A DNA stretch of 48,306 nt from QHXW01 sp035297145. GTDB lineage: Bacteria > Acidobacteriota > Terriglobia > Bryobacterales > Bryobacteraceae. Shown here one piece after another: positions 24,405-33,363 of the stretch. Both the position numbers and the translations under genes were made by a program. The stretch is taken from positions 1 through 48,306 of the forward strand of contig DATGZN010000045.1 in NCBI GenBank assembly GCA_035297145.1, given 5' to 3'. The notes beneath the pieces are model-generated. The model was not told the DNA's origin, searched no databases, and worked only from the letters and a program-made list of their open reading frames with translations. Each line of letters begins with the position of its first letter. Within the stretch, counting starts at the first letter, position 1.

Positions 24405-26411
24405 ATGCCCGCTCCCGCCTCGCCTGAAAAATCTCCACCCGAAATGACCATCAAGGCCGTGGTCGTCGGCCTGCTCCTTTCGCTGATCTTCGGCGCCGCC
24501 AACGCGTACCTCGGCATGAAGGCCGGCCAGACCATTGCCGCCACAATACCCGCCGCGGTCATCGCCATTGCCCTGTTCCGGCTGCCGTACTTTCGCGGCA
24601 CCATTCTCGAGCAGAACATCGTACGCACGGCAGCGTCGGTGGGCGAGGCGTTGGTCGCCGCGGCGATCTTCACTATCCCGGCATTCATGATGGTCGAAAT
24701 CAACGGCGTCCATCTGTGGGCCGATCTCAAGCAGCACTATTGGCAGGCTACCCTGATCCTGCTCATCGGCGGCTTGATCGGGATTCTCTTCATCATCGTG
24801 CTGCGGCGGCCGCTGTGCGTGGAATCCGATCTGCCGTTTCCCGAAAGTGTGGCTAGCGCCGAGATCGTCAAAGCCGGCGAGAAAGGCAGCGACGCCCCCA
24901 AGTACGTTTTCGGCGCCATGGGCTTTGCCGGCCTCATCCAGATTCTAAAAAGCGACAAAGGCCTGCAGATCTTTCGCGAGTACGCGGAAGGCTTTCTGCC
25001 ATTCACGCGATCTGTCGTCCATCATTTCAACTTCACCAAAGAGCCCATCGGCGACGTGGTGCACGGCGGCGGCGTGTGGTGGACCACGCCCAATCTCTCG
25101 CCCGCCTTGATGGGCATTGGTTACATCATCGGCCCGCAACTAGCGTCCATCAATGCCGCGGGCGGCGTCATCGCGTGGTGGTTTCTGATCCCGTTGCTTC
25201 TGTTCTTCGATCCCGATCTGCCCCGCCGCCTCGGTGCCGCTCAGAATCCGCAATGGGACGTGGCCGCCTACACGCTCTGGTACAACATCGTGCGGCCCAT
25301 CGCCGTAGGCACAATGCTGGTGGGCGCCTGCCACACACTCTATTCCATGCGCGATTCGATCACGCAGTCGGTAAAAGGCGCGTTGGGAGCGTCTCGCGCC
25401 GCCGCGCACGAAGGCCGCCACATCGAACGCACCGAGCGTGACATTCCCTTCAACTGGCTGGTCATCGGTACTGTGATCCTGACCATCGCCATCACCGGCA
25501 TCTATTACTACTTCACGCAAAGCTGGAAAGCCGCGATCCTGGCGGCTCTCGTCATGAGTGTGACGGGATTCTTCCTCTCCGCCGTAGGCGGTTACCTCAC
25601 CGGTCTCGTTGGCAGCTCGAATCAGCCGCTCTCCGGCCTGACGCTTTCCGCTCTGGTGCTCTCCGCGCTCGTGATGCTCGCCATAGGCGCCAAGGGCATG
25701 GCCGGTGTTGCCGCGGTGCTCGGCGTGGCGTCGGTTGTAGCCTGCGCCTGCTCGGTTTCCGGAACACTGATTCAGGATTTGAAGGCCGGTTATCTGCTGG
25801 GCGGCACACCCTGGAAGATGCAGGTGGTGGAAATTCTCGCCGTGATTCAGCTATCGCTCTTTCTCATGTGGCCCATCATCGTACTCCATCAGGCCAACCT
25901 CGCCACCGGCGGTATCGGCGGCCGCGCGCTTCCCGCGCCTCAAGCAGGACTCATGGCACAGCTCGCCAAAGGTATCGTCGGCGGCCAAATGGCCTGGGGC
26001 CTCATTGGAGCCGGTGCGGCTTTCGGCGTCGCCCTTATTTTCTGCGGTGCGCGCGCGCCCATGCTGATCGCCGTCGGCATGTACCTCCCGTTCGATACCG
26101 TCGCTGCCATCTGGCTGGGCGGAGCCATCAAGTGGGTTGCCGACCGCGCCACCGCTCGCTTCACCCCTGACGAGAAAGCCGGCGCCGAAGAAAAGGGCAC
26201 GCTACTCGCTTCGGGCTTAATTGCGGGCGAAGCCATCGTCGGCATACTGCAAGCCGTGCTGTTTTTAGCCGGCATCAGTTCACTGACCCACGTCCTCACC
26301 GGCCGGGATGAGTTCAGCTTCTACCCCGCGTGGGGCGGATGGCTCTCCCTCATCGGCTTCGCGGCTGTGGCGTATGTCCTGGTGCGCATACCAGCCAAGC
26401 GAGCGGCATAG
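24405..26411 (+). CDS. OPT family oligopeptide transporter
   Basis: This encodes 668 residues from ATG 24405. The frame is open further upstream, but that part only translates the REP-like element, so I reject it. The N-terminal block MTIKAVVVGLLLSLIFGAANAYLG followed by ATIPAAVIAI and FTIPAFM is the OPT superfamily signature. There are about 15 membrane helices. OPT proteins import peptides or metal-chelate conjugates by proton symport; the substrate here is unknown. It probably ends its own transcript, since the next genes are on the opposite strand. Confidence 0.9.
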   Translation: MPAPASPEKSPPEMTIKAVVVGLLLSLIFGAANAYLGMKAGQTIAATIPAAVIAIALFRLPYFRGTILEQNIVRTAASVGEALVAAAIFTIPAFMMVEINGVHLWADLKQHYWQATLILLIGGLIGILFIIVLRRPLCVESDLPFPESVASAEIVKAGEKGSDAPKYVFGAMGFAGLIQILKSDKGLQIFREYAEGFLPFTRSVVHHFNFTKEPIGDVVHGGGVWWTTPNLSPALMGIGYIIGPQLASINAAGGVIAWWFLIPLLLFFDPDLPRRLGAAQNPQWDVAAYTLWYNIVRPIAVGTMLVGACHTLYSMRDSITQSVKGALGASRAAAHEGRHIERTERDIPFNWLVIGTVILTIAITGIYYYFTQSWKAAILAALVMSVTGFFLSAVGGYLTGLVGSSNQPLSGLTLSALVLSALVMLAIGAKGMAGVAAVLGVASVVACACSVSGTLIQDLKAGYLLGGTPWKMQVVEILAVIQLSLFLMWPIIVLHQANLATGGIGGRALPAPQAGLMAQLAKGIVGGQMAWGLIGAGAAFGVALIFCGARAPMLIAVGMYLPFDTVAAIWLGGAIKWVADRATARFTPDEKAGAEEKGTLLASGLIAGEAIVGILQAVLFLAGISSLTHVLTGRDEFSFYPAWGGWLSLIGFAAVAYVLVRIPAKRAA

Positions 26412-26449
26412 CCCGCGCGCACGGGTCTCACGACTGTTTCTCGGCGGCC

Positions 26450-26984
26450 TCAAAACCCGATGTGCGGCAGACGCTCCAAGGTGGCGAAATAGTTCCCGGA
26501 AACGTACTCGACGATGGATGTTTCCGCCGCCCGATTGCTGCCGGTCTGCCGAGCCGCGACATCGTGCACATCAGCCGAAAACGCCGCCAATTCCTCGAAC
26601 CGGGAGGTGTGATCGCGCAGAACCCGGTACAGCTCGTTTGAAACAAGCGAGAACTCGCCTTCCTCCTCCGAGTATCCGCCGATTAAGCAGCACCAGATTT
26701 TGTTACCCACACGATACAGTTGCTCGGGCTTGGTCACCGGCAGCGACTTCAGCATCACCGCATTCACCAGTGTGAAGATCGCCGTCGTGGCGCCGATTCC
26801 CAACGCCAGCGTGAAGATCGCGGTCAGCGTAAACGCCGGCGTCTTCCGCAATCGGCGCAGAGCGTAGCGTGCATCCTGCGCAAGATGGTCGAGCCAGAGC
26901 CACCGTCCACTTTCGTAAAACCGCTCTTCCGATGCCAGCCGGTTACCGAGATTGCGCCGGGCCTCGGCGCGCGCGTCTTCTTCG
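26450..26984 (-). pseudogene. Decayed ADOP-type (MacB-like) ABC permease fragment
   Basis: The frame reads LSEEDARAEARRNLGN, then WLDHLAQDARYALRRLRKTP and AFTLTAIFTLALGIGATTAI, then AVMLKSLPVTKPEQLYRVG and VSGNYFATL, and stops soon after at 26450. This is the N-terminal portion of an acidobacterial duplicated orphan permease (one membrane helix plus the start of the MacB-like periplasmic domain). About 600 residues, including seven of the eight helices, are missing. The first 40 or so residues (the usual start through the N-terminal helix) are also absent, because the frame emerges out of the PadR stop codon. A TTG at 26851 is the only in-frame start. It is almost surely non-functional. Confidence 0.75.
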
Positions 26985-26985
26985 C

Positions 26986-27351
26986 TCAGCCCTCCTGCGT
27001 CTCCGGCCCGAGCACGCGCGCGATCGCCCCCGCGAGTTTCCGCCAGTGACCCGTTTCTTGCACCAGTTGCTTTTTGCCCGCTTTGGTCAAGGAATAAAAC
27101 CGTGCCTTGCGGTTATTGGTCGACACGCCCCACTTGGCGGTGATCCAGCCTTGCGCTTCCAGGCGTTGCAACGCGGGGTAGAGCGCGCCATGATCCACAA
27201 GCAACACGTCTTCCGATTGTTCCTGAATCGCGCGAGCCACGCCCTGACCGTGTTGCGGGCCGAAGACCAGGATGCGCAGGATTAGCAGATCCAGCGTGCC
27301 CTGCAACAGTGTAGTGCGATCTTTTTCTTCTCGGGTAAGCATTAGACCCAA
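26986..27351 (-). CDS. PadR family transcriptional regulator
   Basis: This encodes 121 residues. The winged-helix block LLQGTLDLLILRILVFGPQH is followed by SEDVLLVDHGALYPALQRLE, then GWITAKWGVSTNNRKARFYS and LTKAGKKQLVQE, the full PadR N-terminal domain. In Acidobacteriota such short PadR regulators commonly sit upstream of ADOP permease genes. Here the permease is reduced to a fragment, so the regulator may be an orphan or may act elsewhere. The C-terminus is short, as in the PadR-s1 subfamily. Confidence 0.92.
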   Translation of the reverse strand: MGLMLTREEKDRTTLLQGTLDLLILRILVFGPQHGQGVARAIQEQSEDVLLVDHGALYPALQRLEAQGWITAKWGVSTNNRKARFYSLTKAGKKQLVQETGHWRKLAGAIARVLGPETQEG

Positions 27352-27758
27352 GGATACGCCTAGCTCGGGTAAGATGTCAACCCCAGGCCGTACTTTGCCT
27401 TACTGTTCACTCGATCTGCCTAACCACCGCAGTGGGCTCGCCGGCAGTGGCTCAGCCGAGGCCTCGTGCCCGGACGCGTGCTCGAGCTTCTCCACGCCTG
27501 CATCTCGTCCAGCGCGCGATTGAGGCACGCCATCGGGTCCGACTTCGTCAGGTCGGCCGTCGTGGACGCTTGGGCCAGGCACGTCCCTACGCAAGCCAGC
27601 CACCCGGCAAGCGCACTGCTTCCAACCGTTTCTTGGGCTTTCTCGGCGCCTCCGCTTCTCGGCGGTGAAAAGTAGTTCTTCGGCTTGGAGCACACCGCAA
27701 ACCGCCGCCCTCTTTACACAGCTCGCTCACGGCACTCACAATAGTGGAAACCCCCAAG
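27352..27758. other. 407-base stretch without a supported gene
   Basis: Overlapping frames are open here on both strands because of high GC, but none has a family pattern. The most protein-like is minus-strand 27420-27695 (91 residues), with a hydrophobic part SSALAGWLACVGTCLAQA followed by DPMACLNRALDEMQAW. It could be a degraded exported protein or chance. It lies between the divergent PadR and DUF4239-type genes and must contain both their promoters; I see no clear boxes. Confidence 0.4.
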
Positions 27759-28511
27759 ATGACTTGGACGATCCCCGCCGAAAAAGTTAGCAAAACCGGA
27801 CTCTGGCTCGCGGCCGCTTTGGCCCTATCCGCCGTCCTGCGCCAAACGGGCTTCTATAACTTCGCCGCCCGCGAAGTGGAAGGCCTCAACGTTTTGATTC
27901 AGCTTGTGGGAGACATCTACGCCGTCCTGCTGGCGTTTACAATTTTCGTGATCTGGGGCCAGTTCACCGAGGTCGAGTACTGTGTCATGCGCGAGTGCAA
28001 CCTGCTCGACGATCTCCTCCGTTTCAGCAACTATCTCAATGCCGACGCCCACGCCGAAATCCGGAAAGCCATGGCAAACTACACCCGCCAGGTTCTCCGA
28101 TACGAATGGCCGGCCCTAGGTGACGGCCGTAAAGACCAGCAGACCGACGAACTTTTTTCCCGCTTTGTGAACGCCGTAGTGCAGGTCAAGCTTCAGAGTG
28201 ACGAGGAGCAGTCCATGTACTCCCGATTAGTGGATATGGTGCAAGAGACCAGCCAGCGTCGCGATGAGCGCGTTGCAAAAACCCTAACCCGCATTCCCCC
28301 GACAATTTCCAGCCTGGTGACTACCATTGCCCGCGTCTTGCTGCTGCTGGTCTTCGTGTACCCGTTTCACCACTGGCTGGCAGGCGCGGCCTGCTTTATT
28401 CTCGTCGCCGTCGTTCTGTTCCTTGCGAATTTAGTCATGACGGACACCGACAACCCGTTAAAAGGCATTTGGAACGTCAGTCCCCAGCCGTTTTCTGATC
28501 TCCGCTTCTAG
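27759..28511 (+). CDS. DUF4239 (bestrophin-like) membrane protein
   Basis: This encodes 250 residues from ATG 27759; a GTG at 27744 would add five. Four hydrophobic helices are visible: residues 12-30, 45-65 (DIYAVLLAFTIFVIWGQF), 195-212 and 214-233. The sequence between helices two and three (VMRECNLLDDLLRFSNYLNA) and the tail VSPQPFSDL match the DUF4239 pattern, which is distantly related to bestrophin channels. The family has no settled function. It converges on the DUF1684 gene with a hairpin between. Confidence 0.75.
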   Translation: MTWTIPAEKVSKTGLWLAAALALSAVLRQTGFYNFAAREVEGLNVLIQLVGDIYAVLLAFTIFVIWGQFTEVEYCVMRECNLLDDLLRFSNYLNADAHAEIRKAMANYTRQVLRYEWPALGDGRKDQQTDELFSRFVNAVVQVKLQSDEEQSMYSRLVDMVQETSQRRDERVAKTLTRIPPTISSLVTTIARVLLLLVFVYPFHHWLAGAACFILVAVVLFLANLVMTDTDNPLKGIWNVSPQPFSDLRF

Positions 28512-28513
28512 GT

Positions 28514-28530
28514 GCGAGGCATGGCCTCGC
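28514..28530. terminator. Hairpin between convergent genes
   Basis: GCGAGGC (28514-28520) and GCCTCGC (28524-28530) are perfect complements around ATG. The hairpin fills the 25-base gap between the stops at 28511 and 28537, so it can serve as a terminator in both directions, although no clear U-tract follows. Confidence 0.6.
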
Positions 28531-28536
28531 CTGTCC

Positions 28537-29424
28537 TCACGGATGACCCTGATACGTCTCACCCGCCGCAATCCGTACCGGCAGCCGATTCTCGCGAGGC
28601 GGCACTGGACACACCGCGTAGGGGTTGAACGCGCAGTACGGATTGTATGCTTTGTTGAAGTCCAGTGTCGTCTTGCCGCCCTGCGGCGTAGGCGCCTCCA
28701 GGAACCGGCCTCCGCCGTAGGTCTCCTTCCCGGATGTCTGGTCCCGGAACATCACGAACAGACCACCACTCGTTTCGAAGGTCTTCAGGCGCATCGTCTG
28801 CCCCGCAAGTTGGAAAATCACATCCCCACCCGCCGTGAAGGTCTGGCTGTCGCCGGAGGTAAATGGCACCGTCGTCGTTTCCTTTTGCTCATAAGGACTG
28901 AACTGTGCCTCGACTCGATACGCGGTATCGACAGGGAACCACGTGGACCCCTTGAACTCGCGCAACAATGTGCTCTTGGAATCCTGAAGCAGCAGATAGA
29001 AGTCCTCGCCGACGGGCCGGATGGCAAACAGAAAATCGCCCACGCCAACTCGGTCGGAGGGCTCCGGGCTCTTGGCCACGTGAACGTCCGCCGCCCCATT
29101 CATGGGCTTGCCGTTAATCGTGACCGGAACTCCGGCGGATACTTCGAAGCGAAACTCCCTGCCGCGCCGCGTGAGTCTCCCGATCTGCCGCGGTGCCCGC
29201 TCCGGAAAAAGGATAGTCGAGGCCGGATCGCTTCCCAGCGTGGCTACGCCTTCAGCCACCTGAAACCGTCCCACCAATCGGAGCGGACTCCTGTCGGATC
29301 GCATGAATGCGTCGCTCTCCTGCCTCGATTTCTGGATTTCTGCGACATACGCGTCTTCGGCCGCGGAAGCCGCACATGTAGCCAGCAGCAAGAAAGCCAA
29401 GCCGGTCTTTAACACGCGCGCCAT
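28537..29424 (-). CDS. DUF1684 domain protein, exported
   Basis: This encodes 295 residues. The signal peptide ends near CAASA-AED. The C-terminal half carries the DUF1684 hallmark: TLDFNKAYNPYCAFNPYAVC followed by PVPPRENRLPVRIAAGE. Members are widespread exported or cytosolic proteins of unknown biochemical role. The gene stands 39 bases beyond the end of the multi-Ig gene on the same strand, so it could be read through from that operon or have its own promoter. Confidence 0.9.
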   Translation of the reverse strand: MARVLKTGLAFLLLATCAASAAEDAYVAEIQKSRQESDAFMRSDRSPLRLVGRFQVAEGVATLGSDPASTILFPERAPRQIGRLTRRGREFRFEVSAGVPVTINGKPMNGAADVHVAKSPEPSDRVGVGDFLFAIRPVGEDFYLLLQDSKSTLLREFKGSTWFPVDTAYRVEAQFSPYEQKETTTVPFTSGDSQTFTAGGDVIFQLAGQTMRLKTFETSGGLFVMFRDQTSGKETYGGGRFLEAPTPQGGKTTLDFNKAYNPYCAFNPYAVCPVPPRENRLPVRIAAGETYQGHP

Positions 29425-29463
29425 GGCCCAAACTTTTAGAGCGTGTTTCAGCCTGCCCGGCTT

Positions 29464-31665
29464 TTACGGCACGGTCGTGCTCGTTGCCGGCGAGGTCCCC
29501 TGCTTGTTCGTCAGAGTTACGCTCACGCTTGCAATGCCGCTGGCGCTCCCGCTGATCGTGAATGGCTGCGCGAAGGTGAACTGGCTGCCGTACTGCGTCG
29601 ATGATGTGCCGTTGTACCACGTGGTGAAAATTTGGTCGACGGTGATGGTTGCCGTCGAGCCCTGCAACGTGGTCCCGGATGCAGCCTGGAACGTGAACGT
29701 CGCGCTCACCATCTCACGAGTGTTCGAGAATCCCGTCACATCCACCTCGATGCCGCCGGAAGTGCTGCTGACCGTGACCTTCGTGATCACGGGCGCCTGA
29801 GGTCCAATGGTGATGACCTGCGTCGGCGCCGGCTGCGGCGTCACGTCCTGTCCGTCGGCCAGGGAGAAGTGCAGGGTGAGCGTAATCGTGCCGGACACGG
29901 TTCCCGTACCCAGAGAGATCGTCGCCGCCGAGAAGACCGCCGTCGTCTGGCCCGCCGGAATCGTGAAAGTGACACTGCGTCCGCCCGTTGAAAATTGAAT
30001 CGACGGATCGTCCACGTTCCCAGCCGCTGGCGTAAAGGTCAGGGTAATGGTTCCCGTAAGGTCCGTGGGATAGGGCTGGGCAAGCTGTACCGATACCGTC
30101 GGCTGCTGCGCTGGCGGCGCCGTGGTGCCTACCCCGCTCACGGTTGGGTTCTTAACCGGTGGAGCGGTGATCGTCAATTGATACGCCTGCGTCACTTTCG
30201 TCTGCTTGGAATCGGTCACGCTTACCCCAAAACTAAATGCGCCCGCCGCGGTAGGTATACCGCTGAGCAGGCCCGATGAGCTAAGTCCAATCCCGGGCGC
30301 CGCTCCCGATCCGATACTGAACACGTATCCGCCTGCCCCTCCCGTCGCTGTCAACTGTTGCGAATATGCGGTGCCCAGCACTCCCGGCTTAAGTCCAGTG
30401 GGTGCAATCGTGATGGGGGGAGGCGCAATCACGAGCGTGTAGCTTTGGCTCGCTGTGTGGTTCGCGCTGTCCGCCGCGATGATCGTAAAGGTGAAACTGC
30501 CCCGTGCCGTGGGCGTACCGCTCAGTACACTCGCCGGAGTGGTCGAGGTTGGGTTGAGCGAGAGCCCAGCCGGCAGTGCGCTGCTCGTAGCCACGCTGAA
30601 GCTGTACGGCCCCGTAGTCGGCGTCACATTGATTTGCTCGGAATAAGCCACTCCAACCGTGCCTGGCGGCAACGGCGACGGCGTGGTGATGGAGAACACG
30701 CTGGCGATGGTGATCGTGAAAGTTGCCGACGTCGTCTGGCCGCTAAAGTCGGTCAACGTTAGGGTGAACGTGTAATTTCCCGCCTGCGTGGGTATCCCGG
30801 TCAGTGACCCCCCGCTACCGACCTGGAGTCCGGGGGGTGGGGTGCCCGACGTGGTCGTCCAGACGTACGGAATCTCGCCGCCCTGCGCACGCAAAGGAAT
30901 CGAGTATGGAACTCCCACCGTACCGTTCGGCAATGGCGAGGTTGTGGTGATCAGTAGCTGACTTGGCGCAGCCACCACAATGGTGAACGTCGCGCCGGTG
31001 GCCTGTGGTGCACTCGACGAACTGTCGTTGACTGTGACGTCAAAAGTGTAGGAACCGATCTGCGTCGGCATCCCGGTGATCTGGCCGGAGCTGCTGAGTG
31101 TCAGGCCGGGAGGCAGGCTTCCGCTCGCTGTAGCCGCGGGTCTCGCCCGTCCACGCCGGGATCGCGCGGTCGGTTGCTGGTGCGACGAGCCGCCGCTGAA
31201 CGTTCCCAGGGACCAGGTGTACGGCGGCACCCCGCCGGTCGCCTGGAGCTGCTGCATGTACTGAATCCCCACAACGCCCTGCGCCAGGCTGCTCGTCGTT
31301 ACGGCAAGCACACCAGCGATCTGGATGGTGTACGACTGAGTGGCAGTTTGTGGGCCAGCGCCCACAACCGGCACCGATGCTTGAACCGTAAAGCTGTAAA
31401 CTCCAACTGCCGTCGGCGTTCCCGTAACGTCGGCGAAGGTCGTTCCAGGCATCAAACCGACTCCGGGGGGCGGCGCACCCGCAATGATCGTCCAGGTAGC
31501 CGTATTAGTGCTGTTGATCGAAATACCGGCGAAATAGGATTGACTGAGAACACCGTCCGGCAGCGACGTGGGAGAGATAACGAGCTGCGAAAACGCCGGA
31601 TGTGCCAGCGCCACAAGCACTGCTGCGCACCCGAGGAAACGTAAGGTTCCTCGCGCGCGGTTCAC
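29464..31665 (-). CDS. Secreted protein with five putative-Ig (He_PIG-like) modules
   Basis: This encodes 733 residues from a GTG whose first bases overlap the upstream stop (GTGA). A signal peptide (FLGCAAVLVALAHPAFS) is followed by five tandem modules of about 85-110 residues. Each has the form of a LP-x-G-x-x-G-x-x-Y-x-x-x-L strand, a PP-G-L loop and a G-x-P-T-x-x-G-x-x-x-F strand, for example SPLPNGTVGVPYSI and GSLTGIPTQAGNYTFT. About 260 further residues of beta-rich sequence follow, with a Calx-beta-like segment. It is probably an adhesin or structural surface protein; no enzyme motif is seen. The second module has an arginine/proline-rich insert (nucleotides about 31130-31190). It is the last gene of the minus operon starting at 33257. 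Confidence 0.85.
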   Translation of the reverse strand: MNRARGTLRFLGCAAVLVALAHPAFSQLVISPTSLPDGVLSQSYFAGISINSTNTATWTIIAGAPPPGVGLMPGTTFADVTGTPTAVGVYSFTVQASVPVVGAGPQTATQSYTIQIAGVLAVTTSSLAQGVVGIQYMQQLQATGGVPPYTWSLGTFSGGSSHQQPTARSRRGRARPAATASGSLPPGLTLSSSGQITGMPTQIGSYTFDVTVNDSSSSAPQATGATFTIVVAAPSQLLITTTSPLPNGTVGVPYSIPLRAQGGEIPYVWTTTSGTPPPGLQVGSGGSLTGIPTQAGNYTFTLTLTDFSGQTTSATFTITIASVFSITTPSPLPPGTVGVAYSEQINVTPTTGPYSFSVATSSALPAGLSLNPTSTTPASVLSGTPTARGSFTFTIIAADSANHTASQSYTLVIAPPPITIAPTGLKPGVLGTAYSQQLTATGGAGGYVFSIGSGAAPGIGLSSSGLLSGIPTAAGAFSFGVSVTDSKQTKVTQAYQLTITAPPVKNPTVSGVGTTAPPAQQPTVSVQLAQPYPTDLTGTITLTFTPAAGNVDDPSIQFSTGGRSVTFTIPAGQTTAVFSAATISLGTGTVSGTITLTLHFSLADGQDVTPQPAPTQVITIGPQAPVITKVTVSSTSGGIEVDVTGFSNTREMVSATFTFQAASGTTLQGSTATITVDQIFTTWYNGTSSTQYGSQFTFAQPFTISGSASGIASVSVTLTNKQGTSPATSTTVP

Positions 31666-32636
31666 TGTAGACTGCTCCCCAGTTCAGCCGGCACGAACAA
31701 CACACGAGGTTCTGTTCCCCCGGCGTCCAGCATCCACATCGGCCGGCTCGACATTTCCGTGAGCCGAAACGTGTCGTTGCCCGCGAGCCGGTCCAGGCCA
31801 CTGGGTGTGCAGGCGCAAGCAATCGAGCGGGTTGCCGTCTCGGCCTTCAGATCAATGATCGATATCGTTCCCGATTTCGCGTTCGCCACGTACACCCTGC
31901 TGCCATCGTGCGAAACTGCCACCGCCACCGGCGTGGCGATGCCGTCCTTCGGTCCCGCGATGACATCCGCCTCAATCCCCGCTCCGATTCCGCGAACCCG
32001 ATGGATTTGATTTTGCCCGCTATCCGCGATGAACGCCGTCCCCGCGGCCGGAATGGTGATGGCCGCAACATGGCCCAGCTCCGCCAGCAAAGGTATTTCC
32101 CCACCTGCCGCAGACTGAAATACTTTATCGCCTGCCCCAGCCAGCACCGTGTGGCCGTCATCAGCTATCGCGATCGCCGTGAGAGTCTGGCCTGCAGACA
32201 GGTAGAGCTCCGAGCTGACCTTAGGCGCTGCCGGGAGGCCGGTCACCACCTCGATCCGATTTCCAGCCTTGTAATAAAGAGCCGCGGCCTTCCCGCCCGC
32301 GCTGATCACAATATGGTCGGCGCCGCGGTCCGCTCCCTGAACCATCACCGGAGTTAAGGGTGAGTGGCCCATCGCAAATACCATGGCCTGGTTCTGTTCG
32401 CCCCCAACCGCCAGCACATAATCTTCGAGCGGCGAAATCGCGACTCTTCGCACCTCAACACCCAGCGCCAGTGGCTGTCCCAGCACCGCCGCGCCGGGAA
32501 TCCCTAGGATTGGCCTCAACTCTCCCTTCGTGGAATCAAAAACGAATCCCAGTTCCGGGCCTTGGATGGTGGCTCCCGCGACGATGGCCGGGAATAAGAG
32601 TGATGCGACAGCAAACCAGCGATTTCGGGTATTCAT
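31662..32636 (-). CDS. Exported beta-propeller (YncE-like) protein
   Basis: This encodes 324 residues with a signal peptide (WFAVASLLFPAIVAGA). Repeats such as AVAVSHDGSRVYVANAKSGT followed by ISIIDL, and ITIPAAGTAFIADSGQNQIH, are the strand-turn-strand blades of a lactonase/YncE-type seven-bladed propeller. No catalytic residues can be picked out, so a binding role in the periplasm is likely. An AGGAGG ribosome site lies in the 12-base gap after the preceding gene. It overlaps the following Ig gene by 3 bases. Confidence 0.75.
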   Translation of the reverse strand: MNTRNRWFAVASLLFPAIVAGATIQGPELGFVFDSTKGELRPILGIPGAAVLGQPLALGVEVRRVAISPLEDYVLAVGGEQNQAMVFAMGHSPLTPVMVQGADRGADHIVISAGGKAAALYYKAGNRIEVVTGLPAAPKVSSELYLSAGQTLTAIAIADDGHTVLAGAGDKVFQSAAGGEIPLLAELGHVAAITIPAAGTAFIADSGQNQIHRVRGIGAGIEADVIAGPKDGIATPVAVAVSHDGSRVYVANAKSGTISIIDLKAETATRSIACACTPSGLDRLAGNDTFRLTEMSSRPMWMLDAGGTEPRVLFVPAELGSSLQ

Positions 32637-32648
32637 AATACTTTCCTC

Positions 32649-33257
32649 CTAGTGGGGCGCGCCCACCGTACCAGTACCAGGCGTAATAGTAGTAGTTGTT
32701 GTAGTGGGGCTAACGGGTGTGGAACTACTGCCCCCGCCACGCGTTGCAGCTATTGCCGCGCCCGCCGCGGCTGCTCCGGCGATTGCCAGTATCGTAATCA
32801 ACTTGATCGAGATCCCACCCGCTGCTGCTCCAGCCGCAGCGGCTGCAACGACATTGGTCTGGGAGATCGTGGTGTTCCCAGTCTTTCCTTGGAACGACGC
32901 CGAGACCCGCATGTTGTACTGCCCCTGCACGTTATTCGGATGGAATCCATGAGCAACCGCGCGGCCTTGCGCGTCGGTCGTCACCGTCAACATATGGGAA
33001 CCATTGGCAAAAGTGCCGCTGGCACCTTGGTCCGGGAGTAAGAAAACGACCGCCGCGCCCGCCACGGGCTTATGGTTCTCGTCTTCAACCTGAACGATGG
33101 GCTCGCGGGCGGTTCGCTGGCGAATGTTGTTGGTAGCGCCGTCGCCTTCGACAATTACCAGGTTGAGCTGGCCCGCACCAGCCTCTTGGGCCACGGCTGG
33201 AACTGCTAAAGTCTGTAGAATCAACAGACAAGATAAGCCGACGGCCAGTAGGCGCAT
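32649..33257 (-). CDS. Exported Ig-like protein with Ala/Gly membrane segment and Thr-rich tail
   Basis: This encodes 202 residues. A signal peptide (LLAVGLSCLLILQTLAVPAVA) is followed by a bacterial Ig-like domain at residues 45-135 (VQVEDENHKPVAGAAVVFLL, VTTDAQGRAVAHGF, GQYNMRVSASFQG). Then comes an Ala/Gly-rich helix (ISIKLITILAIAGAAAAG) able to cross the membrane, and a tail ATRGGGSSSTP ending in a run of threonines and GTGTVGAPH. The domain therefore faces the periplasm, anchored by its C-terminal helix. The gene heads the minus-strand operon, with an AAGGAGGT ribosome site 9 bases before ATG and a promoter at 33298-33326. The family is not named; similar tails occur in Acidobacteriota, from memory. 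Confidence 0.75.
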   Translation of the reverse strand: MRLLAVGLSCLLILQTLAVPAVAQEAGAGQLNLVIVEGDGATNNIRQRTAREPIVQVEDENHKPVAGAAVVFLLPDQGASGTFANGSHMLTVTTDAQGRAVAHGFHPNNVQGQYNMRVSASFQGKTGNTTISQTNVVAAAAAGAAAGGISIKLITILAIAGAAAAGAAIAATRGGGSSSTPVSPTTTTTTITPGTGTVGAPH

Positions 33258-33297
33258 ATCCGGCGGACCTCCTTTTCTTCCGACCGATCAGGCTGCT

Positions 33298-33326
33298 ATC
33301 TTATAGAAGAACAGGCAGTATTGCAA
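33298..33326 (-). promoter_or_regulatory. Sigma70-type promoter for the Ig/propeller operon
   Basis: On the minus strand TTGCAA (33321-33326) and TAAGAT (33298-33303) are separated by exactly 17 bases. They lie about 40 bases upstream of the start at 33257, in the 106-base divergent gap. TTGCAA reads the same on both strands, but I see no matching -10 for the plus-strand gene. Confidence 0.55.
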
Positions 33327-33363
33327 CCGGTGGCGATTCTGCCAACGGGCGGGGAGGCTTCGC

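Noticed and set aside
29464..31665. Tandem Ig modules considered as a DNA repeat or CRISPR-like array
   Set aside because: The repetition is at protein level with diverged DNA and module lengths of about 85-110 codons; there are no identical short repeats with spacers.
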